Part shown: positions 1-9,100 of the stretch, one piece after another | Layout: each line of letters opens with the position of its first letter | Numbering within the stretch: position 1 is the first letter of the stretch | Source: Jimgerdemannia flammicorona | Lineage: Eukaryota; Mucoromycota; Endogonomycetes; Endogonales; Endogonaceae | Assembly: GCA_003990745.1 (NCBI GenBank) | Contig: RBNI01001490.1 | Coordinates: forward strand, 1 to 22,202 | Length of the DNA: 22,202 nt | Direction of reading: 5' to 3' | The notes under the pieces: generated by a model | Told to the model about the DNA's origin: nothing | The model's database searches: none | What the model saw: only the letters and a program-made list of their open reading frames with translations | Translations under genes and position numbers: made by a program

Positions 1-125
1 AAATAAGGTTCAGATAGAAGATATAGAGAAAAATAGAGATAGAAAAAGGTAGAGATAGGAGTTTAGATAGAGAAAGTGATAGTGAGAGTTTAGATAGAGA
101 TAGTAAAGATAGTAAAAAGTACTAA
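1..125. repeat. Degenerate GATAGA-type purine repeat
   Basis: Purine-rich, imperfect repeat of GATAGA, GATAGT and TTTAGATAGAGA units. One frame reads as Arg/Glu-rich with TAG/TGA where Arg or Trp would fit, so it could be a mutated low-complexity coding tail, but this cannot be decided. Confidence 0.5.
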
Positions 126-559
126 AGTGGAATAGAGTAACAGATACTATATAAAATATAGCTGGTTTCTATTTTTATTATATAGCTATAATAAATATTT
201 ATAAAATAACTATTAAAAATTAGATAATATATACATATTTTAATACCAGAATGAACAATTGCATACCTTCTATCTATCATAAATATGTAATACTTCTACT
301 TATCTAAAACTCTTAAACTTAAGTTATATTATATCTATATAAACTAAAGTCATCTTAGTAACCTAAACTTGATTAGAATCTCTATAATTTATATATATTA
401 ATATATTCACATTACTATCATCTTTCTACTTATAAATCTAAGTTTATATCAGTATACTCTTTCAATTATTTAAATATTTTATGTTATACTAATATACTTA
501 TAAAAAAAGAGATATAGTTCTGTCTAATTTTTATCTATTATCTAGTTGATTATATATTT

Positions 560-779
560 TTGCAGACAAATTTGCCTGCAAAATATTTTAAATTTTTAAA
601 CTTTTTTTAACTCTATATTCATTATAAATTTTCAATGATTTTTTTTTTTTAAAAAATTAATTTTTTAATATATGAAAAAAATTTTTAATTTTTTTTTTTA
701 ATTTATATTTATTAGTAAAAAAAAAATTTTAAATAAAAATTATATATTATTCTTTTTTTGCAGACAAATTTGCCTATAC
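560..779. mobile_element. AT-rich foldback/MITE-like element, copy 1
   Basis: Two inverted copies of a near-palindrome bound this stretch: TGCAGACAAATTTGCCTGCA at 561-580, and its inverse ending near 779 (GCAGACAAATTTGCCTAT from 760). Both are followed on the inner side by A-rich sequence, and the interior is almost pure A/T. A related structure, with the same AAATTT-centred ends and similar length and A/T interior, lies at about 16333-16599, which makes this a repeat family. There is no coding capacity and no clear target-site duplication. It is probably a non-autonomous inverted-repeat element of unassigned superfamily. Confidence 0.5.
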
Positions 780-1689
780 ATATTACAGTCTAAGAATTAT
801 TTATACTTGATTAGAAGAACTTTATTAAATAATTCTATAAGATCTAGTATATAAGATTATAGTCAATACTTAATAAATATACTAGAATTCTAAACATTTA
901 TATACTATTTTATACTGGTTTCAAACACAGATTTCAGATACTACTTCTTTATATATATATATAATACTATCCCTACTACTATCTTCTAATATTTAAATAT
1001 ATTAAAACCATTATTTATAATTTGATTAAATTAAATCAATATAATTATTAAAATTTAATACTTCAAAATTTTCTAATATTTTATTTTATATTAAATACTT
1101 TAAGCCCATTTATTTAATAGGAACCTACTCTAAATTTAAAGAGTACTAATTTTTACTTAATTTATTATAAGTATTATTTATATTTCTAATAGTTAAATTC
1201 TGATTTAAATAATTATAATAAACTTAAAATTTTTAATATTTTGTAGATAAATGAAATATTGAATAATAAACTAAATGATATTTATTTTATTACAATTTTA
1301 ATTAGCAATATACTTTAAACAAAAAAAATATAGGCCTCAATACCTATAAAGACAGAATATAGAATACTATTTATTTCTTGTCTAAATTATATGTATATTA
1401 TTTTATTAGATTTATGTATCTAGTTTTCTAATAATCTGACTCCATCATATCCATTTGGCATATCAATACCTTTTCCCATTTAAAATTTTTATTGATCCCA
1501 AACTTGAGTGCGTGTCGCTAAACATAATGAATATCACAAACTGAATATATAGTGATCGTGATGCCGCCCGCCCACAATAGCCTAAACAAGGAAAGCAACA
1601 ATGGTGTGCGTTAATGGCTTTGGTGAACAGGATTTATGGGGACAAAATGAATGTTAAAATTACGCAGTACCTGGAGGTGGTGACGAGGA

Positions 1690-1695
1690 TTTATT
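1690..1695 (-). terminator. Candidate AATAAA polyadenylation signal
   Basis: TTTATT on the plus strand reads AATAAA on the minus strand, 72 bases downstream of the stop codon of the minus-strand gene ending at 1767. The position is plausible for a eukaryotic 3' end signal. The motif is short, so chance occurrence is possible. Confidence 0.4.
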
Positions 1696-1766
1696 TACGA
1701 GAACCTACAAAATATGGCTGTTCTTTAGCGTCGATGGGCAACCTCGAAAAGTCAAGGCATTCAAAG

Positions 1767-2915
1767 TCACACATACCTTACAGGGGCTTCCGTGGAAATT
1801 TCTCCCCCGGTTCCGATTTTCAGGTCGGACTCAAATTCGGTGTCAGAGATTTGTTCGGCCTTCCATTTGGCGAAAAGAATTCGTCTATGGGATTCCTCAT
1901 CGATCCACTTCATGGCTGCTTCGTTTTCCATTTGAACCCTCTTGTCGTGTTTTGCTTTCTCTTTGTCTTTCTGTTTTTTAGTGGCCTCACTCGCGGCCTC
2001 TCCTATGGCCCTTTCGGCGATCTTTTTTCTGTCGAGATCTTTAGCAGTTCTCTCTGCGTTCTCGGCGGCTTTGACGGCCTCGGCGCTAAATACGACGGCG
2101 GCATGCTCGGCGTTTGTTGCGGCGTCGGCGGAAAATTTGGCTTCGTCAATGGCAAGTTTCACCTCCTCGAGAGCCAGGGCAGCAGCGTGGTACTCTCGCT
2201 TCATTTTCTCGAGGGCGGCCTCGGCCCTATACGCGGAGGCGTTTTTTCCCGCGTCCTCGATGGCGTTGAGATAATCGTTGGCGGTAAGGAGCCAAGCGGC
2301 GGCATTTCCCCATGCATTTGTGGCGGCGGTCGCCTCCTCCGCCGCCCGTTGGGCGGCGATCTTTGCGGCCTCGGCTGCTCTCGAGGGTGTTCTTTCAGGT
2401 CCGGCGGCGGAGGTAGCCCTCGCGACTGCGGCGCGAGCGGTAGACTCGGCGATTTTTGCTTTGGCGGCGGCATTCTCGGCCTCCTCTGCAACTTTGACGG
2501 CCTCAGCGACCATCTCGGCAGCCTTCCGTTCCCTTTCACTCTGCAAGAGCGCGTCTGGTGATGCGGTGATGGTCATTTTGTCTAGGTCTGTATACGCCCC
2601 AAAGCCTGCCTCCTTTTTTATGGCGTCGAGATCTTCGTCATCGGACTCCTCGTTTTCGAAAGTAGCAGCCGACTCTGCGTCACTGTCGTTGAACGCAGCG
2701 GTTGCGGGTTTCGTCAGTCTATCCATGGCGGCCTTCTCCTTTTCGCTGCTTTTACCCAAGGCTATATACTTCCCAAAACCTTCCTCCTCTCTTAAGGCGT
2801 TGAGATCATCGTCGTCGGACTCCTCGTTCTCGAAAGTAGAAGTCGACTCGGTGTCGCTGTCGTGGAACGCAGGTACTACACCGAGAACGGTTGCGGCTTT
2901 CTTCAGTTTATTCAT
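1767..2915 (-). CDS. Ala/Glu-rich coiled-coil protein with a duplicated acidic module
   Basis: Unrecognised protein of 382 aa. The start is the ATG at 2915, in good context (CACCAAC before it); the frame extends upstream only through a TTG. The first 113 residues are a tandem duplication. Each copy has an M-(N/D)-(K/R)-L lead, a DSD-x-ES patch, the shared core TFENEESDD, and a GFG-x-Y close (residues about 1-55 and 64-113). Residues about 120-330 are Ala/Glu/Lys-rich, mostly EAA/AAK-type heptads, consistent with a long helix or coiled coil. There is no signal peptide, membrane segment or known catalytic motif. The opposite-strand frames are composition shadows. Near the stop, AAG|GTATGT looks like a strong fungal 5' splice site, so the last two or three residues could instead be replaced by a short downstream exon. 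Upstream lie a TATA-like TTTATAAC and an inverted CCAAT. Function unknown. Confidence 0.75.
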   Translation of the reverse strand: MNKLKKAATVLGVVPAFHDSDTESTSTFENEESDDDDLNALREEEGFGKYIALGKSSEKEKAAMDRLTKPATAAFNDSDAESAATFENEESDDEDLDAIKKEAGFGAYTDLDKMTITASPDALLQSERERKAAEMVAEAVKVAEEAENAAAKAKIAESTARAAVARATSAAGPERTPSRAAEAAKIAAQRAAEEATAATNAWGNAAAWLLTANDYLNAIEDAGKNASAYRAEAALEKMKREYHAAALALEEVKLAIDEAKFSADAATNAEHAAVVFSAEAVKAAENAERTAKDLDRKKIAERAIGEAASEATKKQKDKEKAKHDKRVQMENEAAMKWIDEESHRRILFAKWKAEQISDTEFESDLKIGTGGEISTEAPVRYV

Positions 2916-2957
2916 GTTGGTGTGTCTGCTCAACTGTCAGAAAAGCCCTTCGGCACC

Positions 2958-2977
2958 CAATCAGGGTTATAAAGATT
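2958..2977 (-). promoter_or_regulatory. Candidate core promoter of the coiled-coil gene
   Basis: On the minus strand, CTTTATAACC lies about 55-60 bases before the ATG at 2915, and ATTGG (inverted CCAAT) sits immediately next to it. Spacing fits a TATA box with a short 5' leader. It rests on motifs only. Confidence 0.35.
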
Positions 2978-2999
2978 GATTTCTGGGTGACTGTACCTA

Positions 3000-3479
3000 T
3001 GACGTATCGGAAGGTCGTACTGGACCTCTTTTCGAAAATCGCCGTTACCCCGTGATGAAACTATAAGGTTGCACGCTTCCCCTTTTGTATTTTTTGGTTT
3101 TCAGGCACATCATCTAACGTGAACCCTACGCCTTAATTGGTGATCTAAAATAAACGTGGCTGCGGTCGAGTCATAGTATTCCCGCTCGTGACGTTTCCCG
3201 TCCAAATTTGCAGGTGTCGCAATTCGTAGCTATTTTGCATTTGGTAGCTTAAGCACCGGAGGGGTTGGGTCAACTGCGAAGGCCGCTGCGGACACTATAT
3301 AAACACAACTGTTTATTTATTTCGTATAAATAAAATAAATAATAAAGAAACTCTGTGTGGTTGTCTGAAAGCCACCGCGGGCCTATACAAGTTCAGTATA
3401 TTCAAGCCACATAATTTCACCCATCACCTATTCACATGCAGCACGCTTTTCGCTCAAGCACACAGTCTGTGAGTATTCT
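3000..3479. other. Intergenic sequence, no supported gene
   Basis: Normal-composition sequence with no frame I would defend. A TATATAA at about 3296-3302 is followed by an A/T-rich TAAATAAA-type low-complexity patch to about 3350. Confidence 0.5.
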
Positions 3480-3626
3480 TTATTGGATAGGCAGCTCCAC
3501 ACTGTGCGAATATCGCTCATATGTATACCCATCTGACAGACCTCGAATGTTGGAAACCGTAATCGTCAACTGTCTAGCTTTCCGAAACTCGTGGAGGAGC
3601 TGGAGGTAATCTAATTTCTCATACAT
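3480..3626 (-). CDS. Short unrecognised open frame, possibly part of a broken gene
   Basis: A 48-aa frame starting MYEKLDYLQLL, with balanced, protein-like composition (helical start, then an RGLSDGYTYERYSH stretch) and a TAA stop. The same frame is open a few codons upstream before a stop. It lies directly downstream, on the same strand, of the decayed relative of the 1622-aa gene, but I could not align it to that gene. It may be a separate small gene, an exon, or a diverged part of the pseudogene. Confidence 0.3.
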   Translation of the reverse strand: MYEKLDYLQLLHEFRKARQLTITVSNIRGLSDGYTYERYSHSVELPIQ

Positions 3627-3639
3627 GGCATGAATACCG

Positions 3640-3830
3640 TCAGATAATTTATTTTATCGGAAAGAGATTTTCTGTTGGCTAGATACCAAGAACAGTTATC
3701 AATGATAAGACTGCTTGAGGAGGCTTCGTAGATAAAGTTGGTCGGATTGTTGTGTGAGCGTGGCACCAATGACCTTTCTCAGTGGATCCTTTTCCAGAAT
3801 TTCCTTTGCGCTATATCGTCACGAAAATCG
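3640..3830 (-). pseudogene. Decayed kinase-like module, paralogue of the 1622-aa gene (part 2)
   Basis: Read on the minus strand this matches residues around 300-360 of the large plus-strand protein. One frame gives AKEIL, then a shortened stretch, then KVIGATLTQQSD (large protein: AKEIL ... QVIGALLTQPSD). After a one-base frame change it continues NPTNFIYEAS and SLIIDN, matching KPDNLIYETS and LVSIDN. The metal-loop I-D-N is still visible, but the reading frame is broken and the D-x-K part of the catalytic loop is lost. With the fragment at 4890-5160 it forms one collinear, minus-strand, decayed copy interrupted by a minisatellite. The alignment is by eye and covers only part of the module. 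Confidence 0.65.
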
Positions 3831-3949
3831 CCCGAACATCTGGCTCATAGGGTATCTAGGGCCGCCAGGAACGGCTCTGGTTCTCTATGAATAAATTAGA
3901 ATATGATATTTTTATTATATAATACCAAATTAAACAAATAAAAAGAAAT

Positions 3950-4500
3950 AAGACTACAACTAAAGACAAACGGTGACTGAGCACAGAACAATGACGAACG
4001 ACGACCGAATACAGAACGACAACGACGACTAAGCCCAGAGGAGCGATGAACGACGACAAACCACGGAACAGCGCAAAACGATGACAACTAAATGAAGAAC
4101 GGCTAAGCCCAGAACGGTGATAAACGACGACTAATCGTAGAACGACGACTAAGCGCAGAACAACGATGAATGGTGACAAGCGCAAAACAATGCGACATGG
4201 GACGGATGACGGGCGATCAAGCGCAGAACGATGGTGATGACAGACGACGGACGACGGACAACGGATGATGGGCGACTAACCGTAGAACGATGAACGATGA
4301 CAAAGTACAGAATGACGATGGACGACTAAGTCCAGAACGATGATTAAGCATAGGAGCGCGATGAATGACGACCAGGCACAGAACGGCGATGACGACGATG
4401 GATGACAGATGACGGATGACAGATAAGCACAGAACGATGAAAACGATTAAGCGCAGAATGACGATGAACGGCGACTAGGTATAGATACCGATGATAGAAG
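3950..4500. repeat. Imperfect GACGACTAAGCGCAGAACGATGA-type minisatellite
   Basis: About 550 bases built from variable-length units of roughly 20-30 bp around the words GACGACTAAG, GCGCAGAACG and ATGACGACGA, with many degenerate GATGAC/GACGAT triplets. No copy is exact, so it is old. It separates the two readable parts of the decayed kinase-like paralogue and probably expanded or inserted within it. Open frames here are repeat artefacts. Confidence 0.7.
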
Positions 4501-4539
4501 ATAAACCACTACGAGGTACTCACGAAGCGATTTCAGCGG

Positions 4540-4760
4540 TTGTCAGCAGAGAGGTCTCATTGGTGGGGTGGGAATTTCGTTGGTCGGCATCTCGTCAGTG
4601 GGAACCAACTTGGCAGTACAAATCTCGTCTGTGAATCGTGGCGGCGGGAGTTGCGGTACAAATCTTGTTGAAAGGAGGAGAGGTCTGTGAGAATCTCGTT
4701 GAAAGGATCTCGACGAAGGGGTCTTGAAGGTCGAAATGTCGCCAGGGTGTATATGAACGG
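4540..4760. repeat. Short degenerate AATCTCGT-type repeats
   Basis: The words AAATCTCGT, ATCTCGTCAGTGGGA, AATCTTGTTGAAAGG and AATCTCGTTGAAAGG recur at irregular spacing. A minus-strand frame through it contains a weak FQQ-type resemblance to the N-terminal region of the 1622-aa protein, which I would not rely on. Confidence 0.35.
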
Positions 4761-4889
4761 AGCTGCCTGTGGACGTAATAGGACTATAATATCGACTCAC
4801 GGGCACCTGTGACTGACGCTACCCGTGCTCCGCACTGTGGAGAGGGTTCATGACAGAAAGACCTTAGCGTCGACAATCTCCGTGGGAGG

Positions 4890-5160
4890 GTTTTGTCATT
4901 TTCTCGTTTCATATAATTATATATGTCGTGGGCGTGGGAAGGAAGGAAAGAGAAGTGTGACTGTGAAATTAACCAAAGGAGACACGTTTTGAATCTCGGC
5001 ATGGTTCGTTCTCAAGGATTTGTTGAAAATAGTGAGGGCTACTCAACTTGTTGAGCTCCTAGCATTCTCCCAGCGCCGCGTTATTAATGAACTCACCAAT
5101 CCAGTCGTATCTCTTTGGCATGAAAGCTTCGGGGATATAGGATCCATCTTCGAAAAAAAA
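4890..5160 (-). pseudogene. Decayed N-terminal fragment, paralogue of the 1622-aa gene (part 1)
   Basis: On the minus strand this reads FFEDGSYIPEAFMPKRYDW and, soon after, AALGE. It aligns with LFKDGPRSPESLMPKRNDW and SALGE near residues 83-118 of the large plus-strand protein. It then has an in-frame TAG and a frame change, and continues NHAEIQNVSPL (large protein: NYAEIQISWLQ). Similarity fades near 4900. The upstream edge coincides with a 22-base A run (5153-5174), and no match to the first 80 residues is visible beyond it. The copy is head-to-head with the intact gene and is clearly non-functional. Confidence 0.7.
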
Positions 5161-5174
5161 AAAAAAAAAAAAAA
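5153..5174 (+). repeat. 22-base A run at the pseudogene boundary
   Basis: An uninterrupted A tract marks the abrupt end of similarity to the kinase-like gene family. It may be a retroposition or insertion scar, or an expanded AAAA run that is already present at the equivalent place in the intact gene. Confidence 0.6.
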
Positions 5175-6075
5175 CACACAGACCCAGTAACCCTCTCGTT
5201 GATTTGAACGTTGTCTGGGTAAGGTGTTAGGGTTGGGCGCAGCAGGCTCAGCGGGCCTGGTTTTCGGGGTCTCGATCCTGGCGTAATTAAGTTATCCATT
5301 ATATGCTGGCATATGCCAGCTCGTATATGAGGACCCTCATCTATTATTCCTGTACTGACTGCTCGGCTACACAAAGGCGACTTCTCCCACATGGTCAATG
5401 CGCTTTTGGGCGAGATAATTCCTAAAGGTTTGTGAATTCTAAAATGTGATGATAATTTTGAGGGATTTGTGTAGCCGCGAGCATACTGCCAAGATAGCTA
5501 TGTACAGTCCGAAGGATGTTTAATTCGGCTCTTCATCCGTAAAAAAATTATCTTTTCAAAAGAAACCGATGGGTTTCAACGAAAATGCATTTCCTAGTGT
5601 GCATTTAAGGACCGCGATTTCTTGTGTGCCATTTGCACTCCAGGGCCGCGATTTCTCATGTTCGATTTCTTGCCGTGATTTCTTGTATGCCGTATATTTG
5701 TACACAATTGCACTTTCATGTAACACAGTCACTATAGGATAGCGAGTATTGGACCAACCTTTATAATTCAAAAACTCAATTACAGATATTTTCCACGAAA
5801 AAAGAGTTTCAAGGTGGTCCACGAAAAAGAATTCTTCGATTGCAAACACAATAACGCCAATAGTTGCTGAGCGGAAGTCCGAATCCGGGGGCCTCACGTC
5901 ATGTGCCCTAACAAACAAACAAACAAACGGAACAGTCAGTACTGGCATCCATTTTTGATCCCCGTCTTCGTAATTGATGCTGGTCCCAACCCAGAGAGCA
6001 TTTATGCAACGTTGTACATAACCATAATACGTACGAATTTCCGATAAACGGATAAACGGATGTCAGAATTTTCGG
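5175..6075. other. Region between the pseudogene and the large gene
   Basis: No well-supported gene. A minus-strand frame of 130 aa (5556-5948) exists, but part of it is a threefold near-repeat of GCGATTTCTTGTGTGCC-like words (about 5610-5695) and its N-terminus runs through an AAAC microsatellite (about 5911-5930), so I regard it as chance. The interval must hold the promoter of the gene at 6105. GATAAACG is repeated in tandem near 6043-6060. Confidence 0.5.
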
Positions 6076-6108
6076 ATGGACATACCATCTGACTACAGCA
6101 CACCATGA
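6076..6108 (+). CDS. Ten-codon upstream ORF overlapping the main start
   Basis: An upstream ATG at 6076 opens MDIPSDYSTP and ends in TGA at 6106-6108. The stop overlaps the main ATG at 6105 as ATGA, one frame off. If the mRNA begins upstream of 6076, this uORF would be met first, and its stop would leave ribosomes exactly at the main start, the layout expected for termination-reinitiation. Translation is not shown by sequence alone. Confidence 0.35.
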   Translation: MDIPSDYSTP

Positions 6109-9100
6109 ACCACGAAGATCGAGAGCCCCTTTCCAAACGGCACCTTACTCCTGATCACGTCCGCTTGTTTGGGTTTTTATCCCCAGAGTCCACAGTGCCA
6201 AACCCCAACACCTTGACCCACCAAATCCTCGAACTCACTCAAGCCGAGCCCGATGTGCCTCGCCAGGGCCATTATGCCCTTTTTCAGACCCTCTGGCATC
6301 ATGTTCGAAAGGACGGCGGGCTACTGGGTCTGTGGAATTTCCTTTTCAAAGACGGTCCCAGATCCCCTGAATCTCTCATGCCGAAGAGAAATGACTGGGT
6401 CGATGACCCTTTTGAAGACTCGGCGCTGGGAGAAGGCCCAGAGTTCCGCGACCTGAATCAATACATTGCCGCCCTCACTGATTTTCAGCAAGCCCTTAAG
6501 AACTATGCCGAAATCCAAATATCCTGGCTTCAGGCTCTGGAGCAGATCAAAACCTTTTACCAAAACTTCAAACGGCGTATCATCCAGGCAATGCAGGAGT
6601 TACGCACTGCGGACGACAAGCAAAAATATGGCCGGAATATTTTTTTGCGTGAGCTGCTTGCTCACAAAGCCTTGATGATGGGAGAGAGTTTTTCGCCCTG
6701 GCAATTTTACAGGTTGACTCAAAAGGTCGCCAATCACATGCACCAGGGGTCGGCCCATACCAGCAATCACGCCGTTAGCTTCCTGCCCAAAGGCGATCGA
6801 CTTGCCGCAAAAATGTATTTTAAAGTCGATGGCCTTCCTTCTCTACGACCGGGAAATGATGCTCTCGTCCATAGCCTCTATCAGCTGTTGGATATCCCAA
6901 TGCCCGCCACCAGCCTTATCATCCTCGTTCCGGCGATCGATGCACCAAGTACAGAACCTTGTATTCTACTAGCCTCTCAAGCGATTCCCGGGAAGACGGC
7001 TAAAGAAATCCTTCAAATGGAAGACGAAGGAAAGAATATCTTGGCTGATCTCAATCCTGATCTGTATGCCCGGCAAGTCATTGGTGCTCTGCTCACACAA
7101 CCATCCGATGGAAAACCTGACAACCTGATCTACGAGACCTCTACGAGGTGTCTTGTCAGCATAGACAATGAGGAAGCGTTTGCTGCCAGTATTAAGAATG
7201 ACCGTGTCAACATCAAATCCCTCCTTTACCTCTTACCCCTGATGGACCGTGCTGTCCCTCAAAAAACCCGCCTGGTCTTTAAAGGCCTGGTGCCGGAAGC
7301 AATTCTTTTGGCCTGGGCCACTACCTTGATAGCCAAAAATCAAGATTATTCCGTTCTCAAGGATGCTCTGCTTTCTACGTTTACCTATCGTCATCCGCCG
7401 ATGGCCACCAAGGAGATGGAGGACCTCTGGAAAGATCTTGGCTTACCCCTCAAAATGCCGCAGACACTGGCCGTGGTGCTTGTCAAGCTCAAGCGAGCGT
7501 TGGCAATCCCGGCTACCACGCCCCAGGATCTTTTCAACGCCATTGACCCGTTGCTCGGCCACTATTATACCGAGCTCCGAAAGAAATTTCCGTCTCCCAC
7601 GGAGGCGCTCCACCATCTCTATCGTGGTGATTCGAAGGTCGTGTCTCTCCTCGACGAAGGATGGAGTCTTTTCGATGGTACTACCGTAAAACAGAGACTA
7701 CAATGGGCCACTACTCAAGAACAGAGCGTAGAACCTGCCCGATTCAAAGCGATTTTCTTCCCACCGCTCAGAGTTGGCAAGTTTCCTATGGTTGACCATG
7801 TCTTAGAAAACTATAGGCAGCAATTTTCCGTAAATGTTTTTGCCTTCGAACGTCTGTTTCAAGATCTCCGCCTCTTACAAAACGAGGGGTTTTTCAATAT
7901 CAACAATGCCGAGCTCGCCGCCAACCTCTGGGAAGAAGCTCAACAGCACCTACGAAATCATCCGTTCCAATATGATACCAACATCTCGTTAGCGTCGGAA
8001 CAAATGTTTGACAGCTTCCTCCCATACAATCCTGAACTCGCCTGGCGGCTCACTGTCGCCCAATTCTTGCCGCGGGGCCCTGCTCCAGAGGGCATGCCTT
8101 CTTTTAACGTAAAAGGCGCATTTATGGGCGAGCGTCACCTCTGCCCAGATCTCAGCAGGCGCATATTGAATCCCCGAGGACAGTTTCAAGGTGATGCAAC
8201 ACTTACAGGACGCAGCGCTGTCACATCTTATCCGCACATTACCCCCAGGCTCTATTTCAAAGCCTATCCGGAACTTCCAGGGTATGAATATGCCGTCACT
8301 TGCTTTTTGCGGGGATGGAACCTCCAAGATATACCATTTTGCGATCTCTTTATGTTTCACGACCCCGAAAATGGGCCTTACCCTGTCCTCGTAAGCCAAG
8401 CCGTTGAAGGGAATGTTCTACACACAGTTTGGCATAACAACGAAATTTTTGCTAGCCTGGATCCGGTGTTCACCAGCCGGATAATGATCGCCTCCATGCT
8501 TCTTAATCCTGAAGACAGCAAGGAAGACAATTTTATCCTCAATGCTGACAACCAGCGCCTAATTCCCATCGACAACGATCACGCCTTCCTGCCCGGCGCT
8601 ATTTACCAAGATGAATATACCAGCACTCCCTCTCGGGCCGTTCCTCAGCTACAAGCGAAAAGCTTGGTCTTTTGTCTGTCCCAGATGTGTGATCCGCTTC
8701 CCTCGGCGGTAAGAGACCAGATTCGCATGTTGGAAATTGATAGATTTTTGACAACTTGGATGAAGGAGCTGGAAAGAGTTGAAGCGGCGTTTCAAAACCT
8801 CTTTCCCGAAGACTGGATACAACAATTGTTTGATAAAGGCACAGTTTTGCGCCTTCCACTACCCTCTCTTTCTATGGAAAATCTCTATCGTAAGGCTCAT
8901 CTTTTACAAAAGGAAATCCTAAAAAATGCAACCATTACTCATACCGAACTCCTTAGCATACTCGAGCCGTATGTTGCCAAGAGCTATCGCAGAGTTCTTG
9001 ATCAAGGGCTCACATTGAAAGACAGATTTTGCACAGTGACCAAGGATCTCTATCAACGCAGTAATACAAGTGTGGCCATCTCTTCGATCAATACCAAGGC

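Larger units (their letters stand above)
1..1508. other. AT-rich, CpG-poor decayed block
   Basis: No gene can be supported here. The block is extremely A+T rich, full of TATA and poly-A/T runs, with stops in every frame, and I find no CpG until about base 1511, where composition changes abruptly. The first 125 bases are a degenerate purine-rich GATAGA-like repeat (many GATAGA/GATAGT units). A foldback element lies at 560-779. The composition matches the second block at 11.5-17.4 kb, where retrotransposon relics can still be read, so this is probably the same kind of mutated repeat DNA in a more advanced state of decay. That origin is inference from base composition alone. Confidence 0.7.

Noticed and set aside
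1614..2979. Plus-strand frames of 315, 110 and 233 aa opposite the coiled-coil gene
   Set aside because: Ala/Ser- or Gly/Phe-rich antisense shadows of the Ala/Glu-rich minus-strand gene.
3856..4185. 109-aa minus-strand frame rich in Val, Leu and Arg
   Set aside because: Translation of the minisatellite; repeat artefact.
5175..5290. Possible tRNA-derived SINE (GTTCAAATC B-box-like word near an A run)
   Set aside because: No convincing A box at the right spacing, and the A run is on the wrong side for a SINE tail.
5556..5948. 130-aa minus-strand frame
   Set aside because: Runs through a local tandem repeat and an AAAC microsatellite; no motif or homology visible.
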